Shown here: piece by piece, positions 1-7,698 of the stretch | Position numbering within the stretch: the stretch's first letter is position 1 | Layout of the letters: every line of letters begins with the position of its first letter | DNA from: Methanoculleus oceani | Lineage (GTDB): Archaea > Halobacteriota > Methanomicrobia > Methanomicrobiales > Methanoculleaceae | Length of the DNA: 64,000 bases | NCBI RefSeq assembly: GCF_023702065.1 | Contig: NZ_QFDM01000001.1 | Location: forward strand, 930,001 to 994,000 | Direction: 5' to 3' | The notes under the pieces: generated by a model | What the model saw: the letters and a program-made list of their open reading frames with translations, nothing else | What the model was told of the DNA's origin: nothing | Databases searched by the model: none | Program-made: the position numbers and the translations under genes

Positions 1-2
1 CC

Positions 3-185
3 GGTGGAAAACCGTGTCCAGCTAGTGCGATTGCAGTAAGCGTGAGTATCATCAGGTGCAAGAAAGGCTATCGGAAGGTAAGGAGTTTGGAAAATGCTGA
101 AAGTCCAGCTTTATTGAAAACCTCTACATTCTTCAGGAGGAATATCAGGGCAACTCTGTTTTACTCACGTAACCCAATCAACTGA
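3..185 (+). pseudogene. Probable C-terminal remnant of a TnpB (IS200/IS605-family) protein
   Basis: An open frame enters from the window edge and stops after about 60 residues. It contains the stretch SLENAESPALLK, which resembles the 'ENAGSPAL' tail I associate with methanogen TnpB proteins, and a perfect GC hairpin follows 27 bases later, as expected near the right end of IS200/IS605 elements. The frame is cut by the window, so it cannot be said whether the upstream gene is intact. No catalytic residues are visible. The identification rests on a short tail motif plus the hairpin. It could instead be a chance open frame. Confidence 0.4.
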
Positions 186-212
186 TATTTCCCTGATATC
201 GTCACGCACTGC

Positions 213-233
213 CCCCGCCCCTCAGGGGCGGGG
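213..233. repeat. Perfect GC hairpin (9-bp stem, 3-nt loop), probable IS right-end structure or terminator
   Basis: CCCCGCCCC and GGGGCGGGG flank the loop TCA. It lies just after the probable TnpB remnant. IS200/IS605 right ends, and the omega-RNA guides that overlap tnpB 3' ends, carry such hairpins, but a plain transcription terminator would look the same. Confidence 0.5.
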
Positions 234-328
234 AACGACTGCTGGAACAGCAGGAGTTTGAGCGCCGAAGGTGCGGAGGAGGCCGGAGGCCGGGTGGGGT
301 GGGGATGAACACGGTGACCCGCTCCCCT

Positions 329-337
329 CATATTTAA
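329..337 (+). promoter_or_regulatory. TATA-like box upstream of the adenosylhomocysteinase gene
   Basis: The AT-rich element ATATTTAAG stands alone in GC-rich DNA about 75 bases before the first ATG of the gene. This spacing predicts a leader of roughly 50 bases. Confidence 0.4.
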
Positions 338-409
338 GTATTCACGAAAGACATCTTTACAGGCAAACCGGAGGAGTATCCGGGCGGGATAACCGGTCTG
401 GTGGTTTTT

Positions 410-1636
410 ATGGAGTCAGGAGATCTCAAAATTGCGTGGGCGCGGCAGTACATGCCGGTACTCTCGTCCATTCGGAAGCGTTTTGTCGAGGAGAAGCCGT
501 TCTCCGGCATGACCGTCGGCATGGCCCTGCACGTCGAGGCGAAGACTGCGGTGCTGGTCGAGACCCTGGCGGCAGGCGGCGCCGAGGTGCACATCACGGG
601 GTGCAACCCCCTCTCGACCCAGGACGACGTATCGATGGCGCTCAACACCCGTGATGGAATTCACTCCTATGCCCGCCGGGGGGCCGGCGTCGAGGAGTAC
701 TACGCGGCCATCGACCGGGTGCTCGACGCCCGGCCTGCGATCACCATCGACGACGGCATGGACTTGATCTTCCGCATCCACACCGAGCGGCGGGAGGTGC
801 TGGACTCGGTCATCGGCGGGTGCGAGGAGACCACGACCGGCATCCACAGGCTCCGCGCGATGGCGCGGGACGGGGCGCTCAGGTTCCCGGTCGTCGCCGT
901 CAATGATACCCCGATGAAGCACTTCTTCGACAACGTCCACGGCACCGGGGAGAGTTCGCTTGCGTCGATCATGATCACGACAAACGTCCTCATCGCCGGA
1001 AAAAGGTTCGTTGTTGCCGGCTACGGTTACTGCGGCCGGGGACTTGCACAGAAGGCCCGGAGCCTCGGCGCCCGCGTCATCGTGACCGAGATCGACCCGA
1101 GAAGGGCGTTACAGGCACACATGGACGGGTTCGACGTCATGACGATGGGCGAGGCGGCCCCCCTCGGCGACATCTTCGTCACCACCACCGGCAATGCGAG
1201 CATCATCACGGAGCGGCACTTCCTGAACCTGAAGGACGGGGCCATCCTTGCGAACGCCGGCCACTTCAACGTGGAGATCGATGTCGAATGGCTCGAATCG
1301 CACGCGGACTCCGTCGTCCGCCGGGACGGCATCGATACCTACCTGCTCGACAGGAAGGCCGTCCACGTCCTCGCCGAAGGAAGGCTCGTGAACCTCGCGA
1401 CGCCGAAGGGCATGGGCCACCCCGTCGAGGTGATGGACCTGAGTTTTGCCGTCCAGGCGCTCTCGGCCGAGTTCATCGCGAAGCACGGCCGTGAACTTGC
1501 TCCCGGCGTGCATGACGTTCCGTCCGCCATCGACGAGGCTGTTGCGCGGCTGAAACTCGCCTCGCTCGGCCTCTCGATCGACCGGCTGACGCCCGAGCAG
1601 GAGACCTATATGAGCAGCTGGACGATCGGGACGTAA
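410..1636 (+). CDS. ahcY: Adenosylhomocysteinase (S-adenosyl- or S-inosyl-L-homocysteine hydrolase)
   Basis: This NAD-dependent enzyme cleaves S-adenosylhomocysteine, the product of methyl transfer, and keeps the methyl cycle running. The protein has about 408 residues. EETTTG near residue 140 and NDTPMKHFFDN near 165-175 carry the glutamate, lysine and aspartate expected in the active site. GYGYCGRG near residue 203 is the NAD-binding glycine motif. The C-terminus lacks the Lys-Tyr tail of eukaryotic enzymes, as in archaeal members. In some methanogens the homologous enzyme prefers S-inosylhomocysteine, and sequence alone does not separate the two. I chose the ATG because family members begin close to it. 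An in-frame GTG lies nine bases upstream and no clear ribosome site distinguishes them. Confidence 0.93.
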   Translation: MESGDLKIAWARQYMPVLSSIRKRFVEEKPFSGMTVGMALHVEAKTAVLVETLAAGGAEVHITGCNPLSTQDDVSMALNTRDGIHSYARRGAGVEEYYAAIDRVLDARPAITIDDGMDLIFRIHTERREVLDSVIGGCEETTTGIHRLRAMARDGALRFPVVAVNDTPMKHFFDNVHGTGESSLASIMITTNVLIAGKRFVVAGYGYCGRGLAQKARSLGARVIVTEIDPRRALQAHMDGFDVMTMGEAAPLGDIFVTTTGNASIITERHFLNLKDGAILANAGHFNVEIDVEWLESHADSVVRRDGIDTYLLDRKAVHVLAEGRLVNLATPKGMGHPVEVMDLSFAVQALSAEFIAKHGRELAPGVHDVPSAIDEAVARLKLASLGLSIDRLTPEQETYMSSWTIGT

Positions 1637-1723
1637 AGGACCCCCTCTTTTTTTCTCCGCAACACAAACCCCTGCGCAGGACCCGGGATGGGAAGAAACG
1701 GAGAGGCCGGGACCGATACGCCG

Positions 1724-2065
1724 TCAGGTCTGACGGGCGTCTCCATCACGATTCAATTGCACTATGAACCCGTGACCGCATTCGCAGCAGCGGTACTGCG
1801 CATACATGCCGCACCCGGGAGCATCGACGTACCCCAGGAGTTCCCCCGGGGAGCCGCACCGGGGGCATACCGGCCCCCGGTCGTCGAACCAGCGGCCGCA
1901 TTTGAGACATTGATGGACGGTATGGATCCGCGGGTTGGCGGAAATGATCTCCTTGATGCGGTCCCTGCACCCGCAGAATGGGCAGGGAGCAGGTGCGTCC
2001 TCTCCGGTATCACCGGCGTCTCCTGATAGGTGCGTTGTCTTCCGGGTCCCGTCTAACACGTGCAC
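1724..2065 (-). CDS. Small zinc-ribbon protein with four Cys pairs
   Basis: The 113-residue product has four cysteine pairs (CPFC, CLKC, CPRC, CCEC), a pattern that would form two zinc ribbons. Such proteins are usually nucleic-acid or protein binding, and no more exact function can be read. The start is a GTG directly after an in-frame stop, and no strong ribosome site is seen, so the first 15-25 residues are uncertain. It lies tail to tail with the adenosylhomocysteinase gene. The regular cysteine spacing argues that it is a real gene and not a shadow frame. Confidence 0.6.
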   Translation of the reverse strand: MHVLDGTRKTTHLSGDAGDTGEDAPAPCPFCGCRDRIKEIISANPRIHTVHQCLKCGRWFDDRGPVCPRCGSPGELLGYVDAPGCGMYAQYRCCECGHGFIVQLNRDGDARQT

Positions 2066-2213
2066 TCATCAGCCCCCCTGTTTCCGGCGGGTTTGTCCCT
2101 CTCCGGGAAGGTGTTATCCCATCCCTTTCGTGTCTCCGGTATGCTTTCCGGCTGGCGCGGGTCAACCACTCTGCTCTGTCTCATGCACCCCTATGGGCGC
2201 TCCGACTGTTTAA

Positions 2214-2240
2214 TGATACCTATTGATACCTATGGGTATC
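2214..2240. promoter_or_regulatory. Operator candidate: repeated GATACC with a GATACC-TATG-GGTATC palindrome
   Basis: Two tandem TGATACCTAT units are followed at once by GGTATC, which makes a perfect 6-bp palindrome around TATG. Another GATACCT lies at 2284-2290, beside the start of the downstream gene. Ribbon-helix-helix repressors often bind short tandem or inverted sites near their own promoter, so autoregulation of the next gene is a natural inference. Confidence 0.5.
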
Positions 2241-2260
2241 TAATCAGAAAAATAAAAACG

Positions 2261-2270
2261 GTATAATATA
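2261..2270 (+). promoter_or_regulatory. TATA box of the ribbon-helix-helix gene
   Basis: GTATAATATA follows an A-rich stretch (AAAATAAAAAC) that could act as a BRE. It lies about 35 bases before the ATG and about 25 bases after the palindromic operator candidate. Confidence 0.55.
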
Positions 2271-2300
2271 ATTGTCCTGCCGGGATACCTGAATAGGAAG

Positions 2301-2576
2301 ATGGAGTCTCCCGATAATGTTTCAAGCAAGCAGGTGGGTGTGCGGCTCCCGGGCCACCTCTACCGGTGGCTGAAGGGGAAGGTCGACAGCGGCGAGTACT
2401 CGAATATGGCCCAGTCCGTCATCGGGGAACTGACGAAGGCAAGGACGCTCGAAGAGATGCGGCGCCGGGAGACTTCGCAGTACGATGTTGGGGAAGAACC
2501 GCTTGCCCGGATGGTGAACGAGCGTATCGAGGGAGTCCGTCGCGAGCTCCTGGACGAAGTGAAGCGGCGGCGTTGA
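2301..2576 (+). CDS. Small ribbon-helix-helix-like (CopG/MetJ-type) DNA-binding protein
   Basis: The 91-residue product begins with a short strand (KQVGVRLPGHLYRWL) followed by a helix and a second helix (YSNMAQSVIGELTKAR), the arrangement of ribbon-helix-helix DNA-binding domains. The C-terminal half is charged and probably helical. Repeated GATACC elements and a clear TATA box lie just upstream, which suggests that it controls its own transcription. No toxin partner is adjacent: the next gene on this strand begins about 360 bases later and encodes ModA. The family assignment is from the pattern of strand and helices, not from a strict motif. Confidence 0.65.
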   Translation: MESPDNVSSKQVGVRLPGHLYRWLKGKVDSGEYSNMAQSVIGELTKARTLEEMRRRETSQYDVGEEPLARMVNERIEGVRRELLDEVKRRR

Positions 2577-2871
2577 CCCGGACTCCTCACCGTTCAACCT
2601 GCGTGCAATCGTCATAGGCCGGGGCAGAAATATCTACGTCGATCTGTCATTCCGTGTAAGGACTATCCCGGCGGCCTTTCCCGGGCATGGCCTGCCCTCA
2701 GGCCAGGGTAGAGACCTGATCTCACCCAGGATCGATCGGCGCAAAGAGCCTTCTCAAACTCCTCTTTTCGTTCGTTCCGGCAGCCGGCAGCCTGCCTGCG
2801 GACCGGGCCGCTCATCCGGCCGGTAACACCACATATTTTTATACTCGCCGGGACTGTAAACTAAATATCCT
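2577..2871. other. Intergenic region without a recognised gene
   Basis: This stretch is GC-rich, with several short GC inverted segments (for example around CCCGGGCATGGCCTGCCC). A second TATA-like element, ATATTTTTATA, lies near 2832. I found no coding frame and no known riboswitch pattern that I can defend. Confidence 0.4.
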
Positions 2872-2905
2872 TTATTTGGGCTCTAAATAAGCTAAATTAA
2901 ATATA
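2872..2905 (+). promoter_or_regulatory. modA promoter with inverted repeat TTATTT-N7-AAATAA
   Basis: A perfect 6-bp inverted repeat spaced by seven bases lies immediately before a TATA-like TTAAATATA, which is about 40 bases from the modA ATG. The position suits an operator for a metal-oxyanion regulator such as a ModE-like protein. No such regulator is encoded nearby. Confidence 0.45.
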
Positions 2906-2939
2906 CCGAGCAGCAATCCCTTATGAGTAAGGTGTCATC

Positions 2940-3761
2940 ATGAAAGCATCAACCCCGGCAACCTTTGTTGCCGTAAGTATTCTGATCGTTGCCGGTCTCC
3001 TGGTCGCGGGATGCACGACCGCCCAGCAGGCACCCGAGCAGACAACCCTGACTGTCTTTACGGCCGCGTCGCTCACGGGAGCCTTCACGGATATCGGCAA
3101 AGCCTATGAAGCACAGAACGCGGACGTCAAAGTCGACCTGGTCTTCGACGGTTCGCAGGCCCTCCGCACCCAGATCGAGCAGGGGGCGAGCCCCGATATC
3201 TTCGTCTCCGCGAGCACAAAGCACATGCAGGCCCTCCAGGACGGCGGGTTCATGGATAACGACACCGTGGCGGTGTTCCTCGGGAACAGCATGGCCCTGA
3301 TCGTCCCGGTCGATAACCCGGCCGGGATCACCGGTCTTGCCGACCTGGCGAAACCGGGCACAAAGATCGTCATCGGCACCAAAGACGTTCCCTTCGGGGC
3401 CTACACCCGGCAGGTGCTCGACAAACTGGCTGCCGATCCCGCGTACGGCGAGGCATACCGGGAGGCGGTGATGAAGAACGTCATCTCCGAGGAGACGGCG
3501 GTGAGCTCCGTGGTGCCCAAACTGGCGCTCGGGGAGGCTGACGCGGCGTTCGTCTACAAGTCGGACGTCTCCAAAGACGACCTGGACAAAGTGACGCGGA
3601 TCGAGGTTCCGGCGGAGTACAACGTCATGGCCACCTACCCGCTCGGTATCCTTGCGGAGTCGTCGCAGAAGGCCGAGGCAGAGTCGTTCATAGCATTCGT
3701 CCGGGGCCCGGACGGCAGTGCCATCCTGACGGAATATGGATTTGATCCGATCCCTGCCTGA
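2940..3761 (+). CDS. modA: Molybdate/tungstate ABC transporter, substrate-binding lipoprotein
   Basis: ModA captures molybdate or tungstate outside the membrane and delivers it to the ModBC transporter. The 273-residue protein starts with a hydrophobic signal ending in the lipobox LVAGC (Cys 25), so the mature protein should be a lipid-anchored receptor. The mature part opens with LTVFTAASL and contains GASPDIFVSAS, both characteristic of the ModA family of periplasmic-type binding proteins. The start is preceded by AAGGTG. Its 3' end overlaps modB by 26 bases, which indicates one transcript. Molybdate and tungstate cannot be told apart from sequence alone. Confidence 0.9.
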   Translation: MKASTPATFVAVSILIVAGLLVAGCTTAQQAPEQTTLTVFTAASLTGAFTDIGKAYEAQNADVKVDLVFDGSQALRTQIEQGASPDIFVSASTKHMQALQDGGFMDNDTVAVFLGNSMALIVPVDNPAGITGLADLAKPGTKIVIGTKDVPFGAYTRQVLDKLAADPAYGEAYREAVMKNVISEETAVSSVVPKLALGEADAAFVYKSDVSKDDLDKVTRIEVPAEYNVMATYPLGILAESSQKAEAESFIAFVRGPDGSAILTEYGFDPIPA

Positions 3762-4578
3762 GCGTGAGGCGTCACTCTCCGGCATCCGGACGCGATCCCC
3801 GAGGGTGGTACTCACCCTCCTCATCGCCGTCCTCGTCGCCCTCTTCCTCCTCTTCGTCACGCTGCCGGTCGCCTCGCTCTTCCTGCGCATATCACCGGAG
3901 GCGTTCCTCCGCTCGCTCGCCGAACCGGTGGTGCTCGACGCTCTCTCCCTCTCGCTCGTCACCGCGACGGTGAGCACGGCGATCGTGGTCATCTTCGGGA
4001 CGCCGCTCGCCCTGGTGAATGCCCGGCACGACTACCCGGGGAGGGCGCTTGTCGATACCCTCACCGACCTCCCCATCGTCCTGCCGCCGGCGGTGGCGGG
4101 CATTGCGCTCCTGATGGCTTTCGGCCGCCGGGGCGTGGTCGGGCAGTACCTCGACGTGTTCGGCATCTCCATCGCCTTCACCACGGTCGCGGTGATCTTC
4201 GCACAGGTCTTCGTGGCCTCGCCGTTCTACATCCGGCAGGCGAGGGCGAGTTTCGAGGCGGTCGACCGCATCTACGAGGATGCGGCGCGGACGCTCGGGG
4301 CATCTCCCATGACCGTCGCCCTCCGGGTCACCATCCCGCTTGCGTGCGGCGGGCTCATCTCCGGGGCGATACTCTCGTTCGCCCGGGCGCTCGGGGAGTT
4401 CGGCGCCACGATCATGTTTGCCGGGAACTTCCAGGGCCGGACGCAGACGATGCCGCTTGCCATCTATACGACCATGCAGGGCGATCTATCCGCCGCGATC
4501 AGCCTCGCGATCATCCTCGTCGTGATATCGTTTGCGGTGATTGCCGCGGTGAAGATCATCACCCGGCGGAGTCTCTGA
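3736..4578 (+). CDS. modB: Molybdate/tungstate ABC transporter, permease
   Basis: This is the membrane channel subunit of the transporter. The 280-residue protein has about six hydrophobic segments. The cytoplasmic EAA loop, which docks on the ATPase, is seen as EDAARTLGASPMTVALRVTIP near residues 177-197. The start ATG lies inside the end of modA, so translation is probably coupled. Its stop codon overlaps the modC start (ATGA arrangement reversed as TGATG). Length and topology fit the ModB family. Confidence 0.9.
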   Translation: MDLIRSLPEREASLSGIRTRSPRVVLTLLIAVLVALFLLFVTLPVASLFLRISPEAFLRSLAEPVVLDALSLSLVTATVSTAIVVIFGTPLALVNARHDYPGRALVDTLTDLPIVLPPAVAGIALLMAFGRRGVVGQYLDVFGISIAFTTVAVIFAQVFVASPFYIRQARASFEAVDRIYEDAARTLGASPMTVALRVTIPLACGGLISGAILSFARALGEFGATIMFAGNFQGRTQTMPLAIYTTMQGDLSAAISLAIILVVISFAVIAAVKIITRRSL

Positions 4579-5366
4579 TGCTCTCCGTCCACGCCGTCCG
4601 GCAGCTCCGCGATTTCGTCCTCGACGTCACGCTCTCGGTCGGGCAGGGGGAGACCCTCGTCCTTGTCGGTGAGAACGGGGCGGGCAAGTCCACCGTAATG
4701 AACCTGATCTCCGGCATCCTCACCCCCGACCGCGGCGAGATCGCGCTCGGGGAGAGGACGCTCTTTTCGAGCGAGGAGCGGATCGACGTCCCTGCCGAAA
4801 GCCGGAAGATCGGCCATCTCTTCCAGTCCTATGCCCTCTTCCCGCACATGAGCGTCTTCGAGAACGTGGCGTTCGGCCTCCAATGCCGGAAGGTCCCGCG
4901 GCCGGAGATAGCCGACGCCGTGGGGGAGCAGCTCGCGGCGATGCACCTCGTCGACCTCGCGGACGTCAACGTCGGCAGGCTCTCGGGCGGGCAGCGGCAG
5001 CGAGTGGCCCTCGCCCGGGCGCTGGTGCTCGACCCGGACCTCCTCCTCCTCGACGAACCGCTCGCCGCCGTCGATATGCGGGCTCAAAGAGCGATGCGAA
5101 GCGAGCTCCGCGACCGGATCCGGAACGCCGGCATCCCCTGCATCGTCGTCACCCACAACCTCCGCGACGCCCTTGAACTCGGGGACCGCCTCTGCCTCAT
5201 CGAGGAGGGGAGGGTGGCGGTCGAGGGTGCGCCGGAGGAGGTGCTTGCGATGCGGGATAACGGGTTTATCGCGAGTTTTGCCGGGCCGGGGTTTCCGAGC
5301 GACTTTATACCCCGGGCGCCCATTACAGGTCATAGCCAGGGGGTGCCGGACTCCCGGCCCCTCTGA
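4578..5366 (+). CDS. modC: Molybdate/tungstate ABC transporter, ATP-binding protein (short, no Mop domain)
   Basis: This ATPase powers the ModAB importer. It has the Walker A motif GENGAGKST (residues 31-39), the signature LSGGQRQR near 135 and Walker B LLLLDEP near 155. The start ATG overlaps the modB stop. At 262 residues it is shorter than typical ModC proteins of about 350, and only about 20 residues follow the ABC fold, so the regulatory TOBE/Mop domain is missing. A separate Mop-domain protein is encoded about 10 kb downstream. The upstream frame is open, but that part is the shadow of modB. Confidence 0.9.
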   Translation: MLSVHAVRQLRDFVLDVTLSVGQGETLVLVGENGAGKSTVMNLISGILTPDRGEIALGERTLFSSEERIDVPAESRKIGHLFQSYALFPHMSVFENVAFGLQCRKVPRPEIADAVGEQLAAMHLVDLADVNVGRLSGGQRQRVALARALVLDPDLLLLDEPLAAVDMRAQRAMRSELRDRIRNAGIPCIVVTHNLRDALELGDRLCLIEEGRVAVEGAPEEVLAMRDNGFIASFAGPGFPSDFIPRAPITGHSQGVPDSRPL

Positions 5367-5374
5367 TAACGACC

Positions 5375-5830
5375 ATGAAGAAGCAAGGATACGTGCTATT
5401 CCTGGCACTGCTCGCGGTTGCCGCACTTTTACCGGGATCGGCCGCAGGCGGGGAGATCCCCCTCGATTGCTCGTTCAACGAGTCGCACTCAGAGATATAC
5501 GAGCGGATGCTGGAGCAGAACGCATCCCTCGGCGAGTACTATGAGCAGGTCTGCCCCGAATTCCTGGAGAGCATGCCCCCGGAGTTGCGGGCGCACGTCT
5601 ACAACACGACGATGCTCCGGCACCAGCCTCCCGGTGCCGACGGGGAGTTTGTGCCGCCCCTGAAGATGGGCAAAGTCGCTATCGCCACCGCATCACCCGT
5701 GATCTCTGTGTGCGGAGTACCTATCCTGATTGTGGGTATCGTCATCCTCGGCCTCGTCGGGCTCGGCATCCTCGCCCTGCTCGCGGCGGCCTGTCTCGTC
5801 CGGGAGCGGTTCCGCAGCGGAAAGGAGTGA
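5375..5830 (+). CDS. Hypothetical membrane-anchored secreted protein
   Basis: The 151-residue product has an N-terminal signal sequence (residues 1 to about 25, ending SAAGG), an extracellular acidic segment with potential N-glycosylation sites (NES, NAS, NTT), and one strong transmembrane helix near residues 112-140 followed by a short basic tail. It lies eight bases after modC on the same strand, so co-transcription is likely. I do not recognise the family. The topology suggests a small extracellular domain anchored by a C-terminal helix. Confidence 0.65.
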   Translation: MKKQGYVLFLALLAVAALLPGSAAGGEIPLDCSFNESHSEIYERMLEQNASLGEYYEQVCPEFLESMPPELRAHVYNTTMLRHQPPGADGEFVPPLKMGKVAIATASPVISVCGVPILIVGIVILGLVGLGILALLAAACLVRERFRSGKE

Positions 5831-5833
5831 GCA

Positions 5834-6691
5834 TTACTGCGGGCGACGTGCCGGGCCCCGTGCGCAGTAGAGGTACTCCTGCGCGTACCCGGCATACTCC
5901 CCGAAGTAGTCCCGGGCAAACCGCCGGATTCGCTCGTACTCCGCCGGAGTGCAACTCCTCCCGGCAAGGTCGGGGAGATACGTCTCCCCCACGATCCGGT
6001 GTATCCAGACATCGACCGGGAACGCTTCAAAAAACCCGAACGCAAAGAGCAGCACGCAGTCCGCCGCCTTCGGCCCGACACCCTTGAACTGCATCAGCAC
6101 CTCCCGTGCCTCCTCGAACGGGAGGGCGGCCACCCGCTCCGCCCAGTCCGGGTGCCCTGTTGCATATGCGGCTGCCTGGCAGACGTAATCCGTCCGGTAG
6201 CCGAGTTTACAATCCCATAGATCCGCGTGGGGGACTGCGCCGAGCGCCTCCGGCTCCGGGAACGCATACGCCCTGCCGAAGGGTCCGTCTATCGGTCTCC
6301 CGTAGCGCTCCGCCATCAGCGCGACCCTCCGCTTCACCGCCGGGATATTCGTGTTCGTGGCGCAGAGGTATGAAGCCAGGCACTCCCACGGCGTTTGTCG
6401 CACGAGCCGGAGACCGCGGCACTCCCGGATCGCGGCGCCTATAGCCGGGTCGCGGTCGATCGACGAGAGAATTTTTGGGAGATCCTGGTCGAGCCGGAAG
6501 TAGTCGCGGACGAACCCCGCATCCGCCCCGGCAAACGTGAGCCGGTTTTCGTCCTGCCGTATCCGGACGGCCCGGCCGTCGGCGACGCCCTGCCACCACC
6601 CCTCCGCCTTCTCCCAGCGGAAGGCCTGCCCGCAGGCGAGCGTCAGGTCGAGGTCGAACGGCTGATCCGGTCCAAGCGTGATCGTCGTCAT
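5834..6691 (-). CDS. ogg: 8-oxoguanine DNA glycosylase / AP lyase (OGG1-type)
   Basis: The enzyme removes oxidised guanine from DNA and nicks the abasic site. The N-terminal part has GQAFRW near residue 21, followed by LVRQTPWECLASYLCATNTNI, both typical of the OGG1 group. The helix-hairpin-helix is FKGVGPKAADC near residue 201, with the lysine of GPKAAD matching the Schiff-base lysine of OGG1. PVDVWIHR near 224 holds the catalytic aspartate. The full length is about 285 residues, close to human OGG1 cores. The ATG was chosen; a GTG 12 bases upstream would add four residues. The gene lies about 30 bases after nifB on the same strand and may share its transcript. Confidence 0.88.
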   Translation of the reverse strand: MTTITLGPDQPFDLDLTLACGQAFRWEKAEGWWQGVADGRAVRIRQDENRLTFAGADAGFVRDYFRLDQDLPKILSSIDRDPAIGAAIRECRGLRLVRQTPWECLASYLCATNTNIPAVKRRVALMAERYGRPIDGPFGRAYAFPEPEALGAVPHADLWDCKLGYRTDYVCQAAAYATGHPDWAERVAALPFEEAREVLMQFKGVGPKAADCVLLFAFGFFEAFPVDVWIHRIVGETYLPDLAGRSCTPAEYERIRRFARDYFGEYAGYAQEYLYCARGPARRPQ

Positions 6692-6724
6692 GGCCGGCGG
6701 CACCGCCGGATAAAAAAGAGTCGA

Positions 6725-7636
6725 TTATTCTGTCTTCTCATCCTTCATCTGCTGGTAGACGCAGGACTGCACGTCCTGGCCGAGTTTCCCGATCGCGTCC
6801 GCCCGGCAGCGTGCGCAGTGGCGCATCTGCTTGATGTATTGGGCGCACCGGTCCTGCATCTCCCGCTTATCCTTCTGGGTGGGCGGGGTTATCTCAGCGA
6901 ATTTGTACTGCGGGATGAGCGGGATGACGTTGAAGGTGAACGCCCCCATCTCCCCGACTTTCTTTGCGATCTCGGGGATGTGCTCGTCGTTGATCCCGGG
7001 GATGTAGACGGTGTTTATCTTGACGAACATCTTCTTTGCAACCGCCATCTCGATCCCCTTCATCTGCTGGGAGAGGAGGAGTTCCGCCGCCTCGCGCCCG
7101 TGATACTTCTTCCCGCCGTACTCGACCCAGGAGTAGATCTTCTCCCCGATCGAAGGATCGACGGCGTTGAGCGTGACCGTGACGTTCCCGACATCGTACT
7201 TCGCCAGTTCCTCGATCGACTCGGGGAGCATGAGACCGTTCGTGCTGATGCACATGATCAGGTGCGGGAACTCCTCGTGGACCAGCCGCAGTGCCTCGAA
7301 CGTCTCGGGGTTTGCGAGCGGTTCGCCCGGCCCCGCGATGCCGACCACCTTCACGTACGGGTACTCCCTGACGACGTTCCTGACGAGGTCGAGCGCCTCC
7401 TCCGGGGTGAGCACCCTGCTCGTCACACCCGGCCGGCTCTCGTTCACGCAGTCGAAGTCCCGTATGCAGTAGTTGCACTGGATGTTGCACTTCGGAGCGA
7501 CGGGGACGTGGCACCGCCCGAAGGCGTGGCACGCTTTATCGGAGTAGCAGGGGTGCTCGCTGATCTTGCGCAGCTGCTCCGGATCGTAGGGAACCTCCCT
7601 GCCCTGGACCGTCGCGGTCCGATACTCGTCGGCCAT
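6725..7636 (-). CDS. nifB: NifB, nitrogenase cofactor radical SAM protein
   Basis: NifB builds the NifB-co precursor (an Fe8S9C cluster) of the nitrogenase cofactor. The radical SAM cluster ligands are in CNIQCNYC (Cys 50, 54, 57). Further cysteines precede it (HPCYSDKACHAFGRCH), and the C-terminal CARCRADAIGKLGQD block is diagnostic of NifB. At 303 residues it is the short archaeal form without the NifX-like C-terminal domain. A TATA box lies about 30 bases upstream of the ATG, so the transcript has little or no leader. No nifHDK is in the window. The gene fits with the molybdate transporter and Mop protein nearby. Confidence 0.93.
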   Translation of the reverse strand: MADEYRTATVQGREVPYDPEQLRKISEHPCYSDKACHAFGRCHVPVAPKCNIQCNYCIRDFDCVNESRPGVTSRVLTPEEALDLVRNVVREYPYVKVVGIAGPGEPLANPETFEALRLVHEEFPHLIMCISTNGLMLPESIEELAKYDVGNVTVTLNAVDPSIGEKIYSWVEYGGKKYHGREAAELLLSQQMKGIEMAVAKKMFVKINTVYIPGINDEHIPEIAKKVGEMGAFTFNVIPLIPQYKFAEITPPTQKDKREMQDRCAQYIKQMRHCARCRADAIGKLGQDVQSCVYQQMKDEKTE

Positions 7637-7660
7637 ATATTATGATCTATGCGCCAGAGG

Positions 7661-7670
7661 ATATTATATA
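7661..7670 (-). promoter_or_regulatory. TATA box of nifB
   Basis: TATATAATAT read on the minus strand lies about 30 bases before the nifB start codon. This spacing predicts a leaderless or nearly leaderless message. Confidence 0.55.
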
Positions 7671-7698
7671 CTGATGGGTACCGGCGAGCCGGCGCCGC

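Noticed and set aside
2577-2939. A molybdenum cofactor riboswitch before modA
   Set aside because: GC inverted segments exist, but I could not fit them to the known Moco element, which is described mainly from bacteria. The TATA box just before modA leaves only a short leader.
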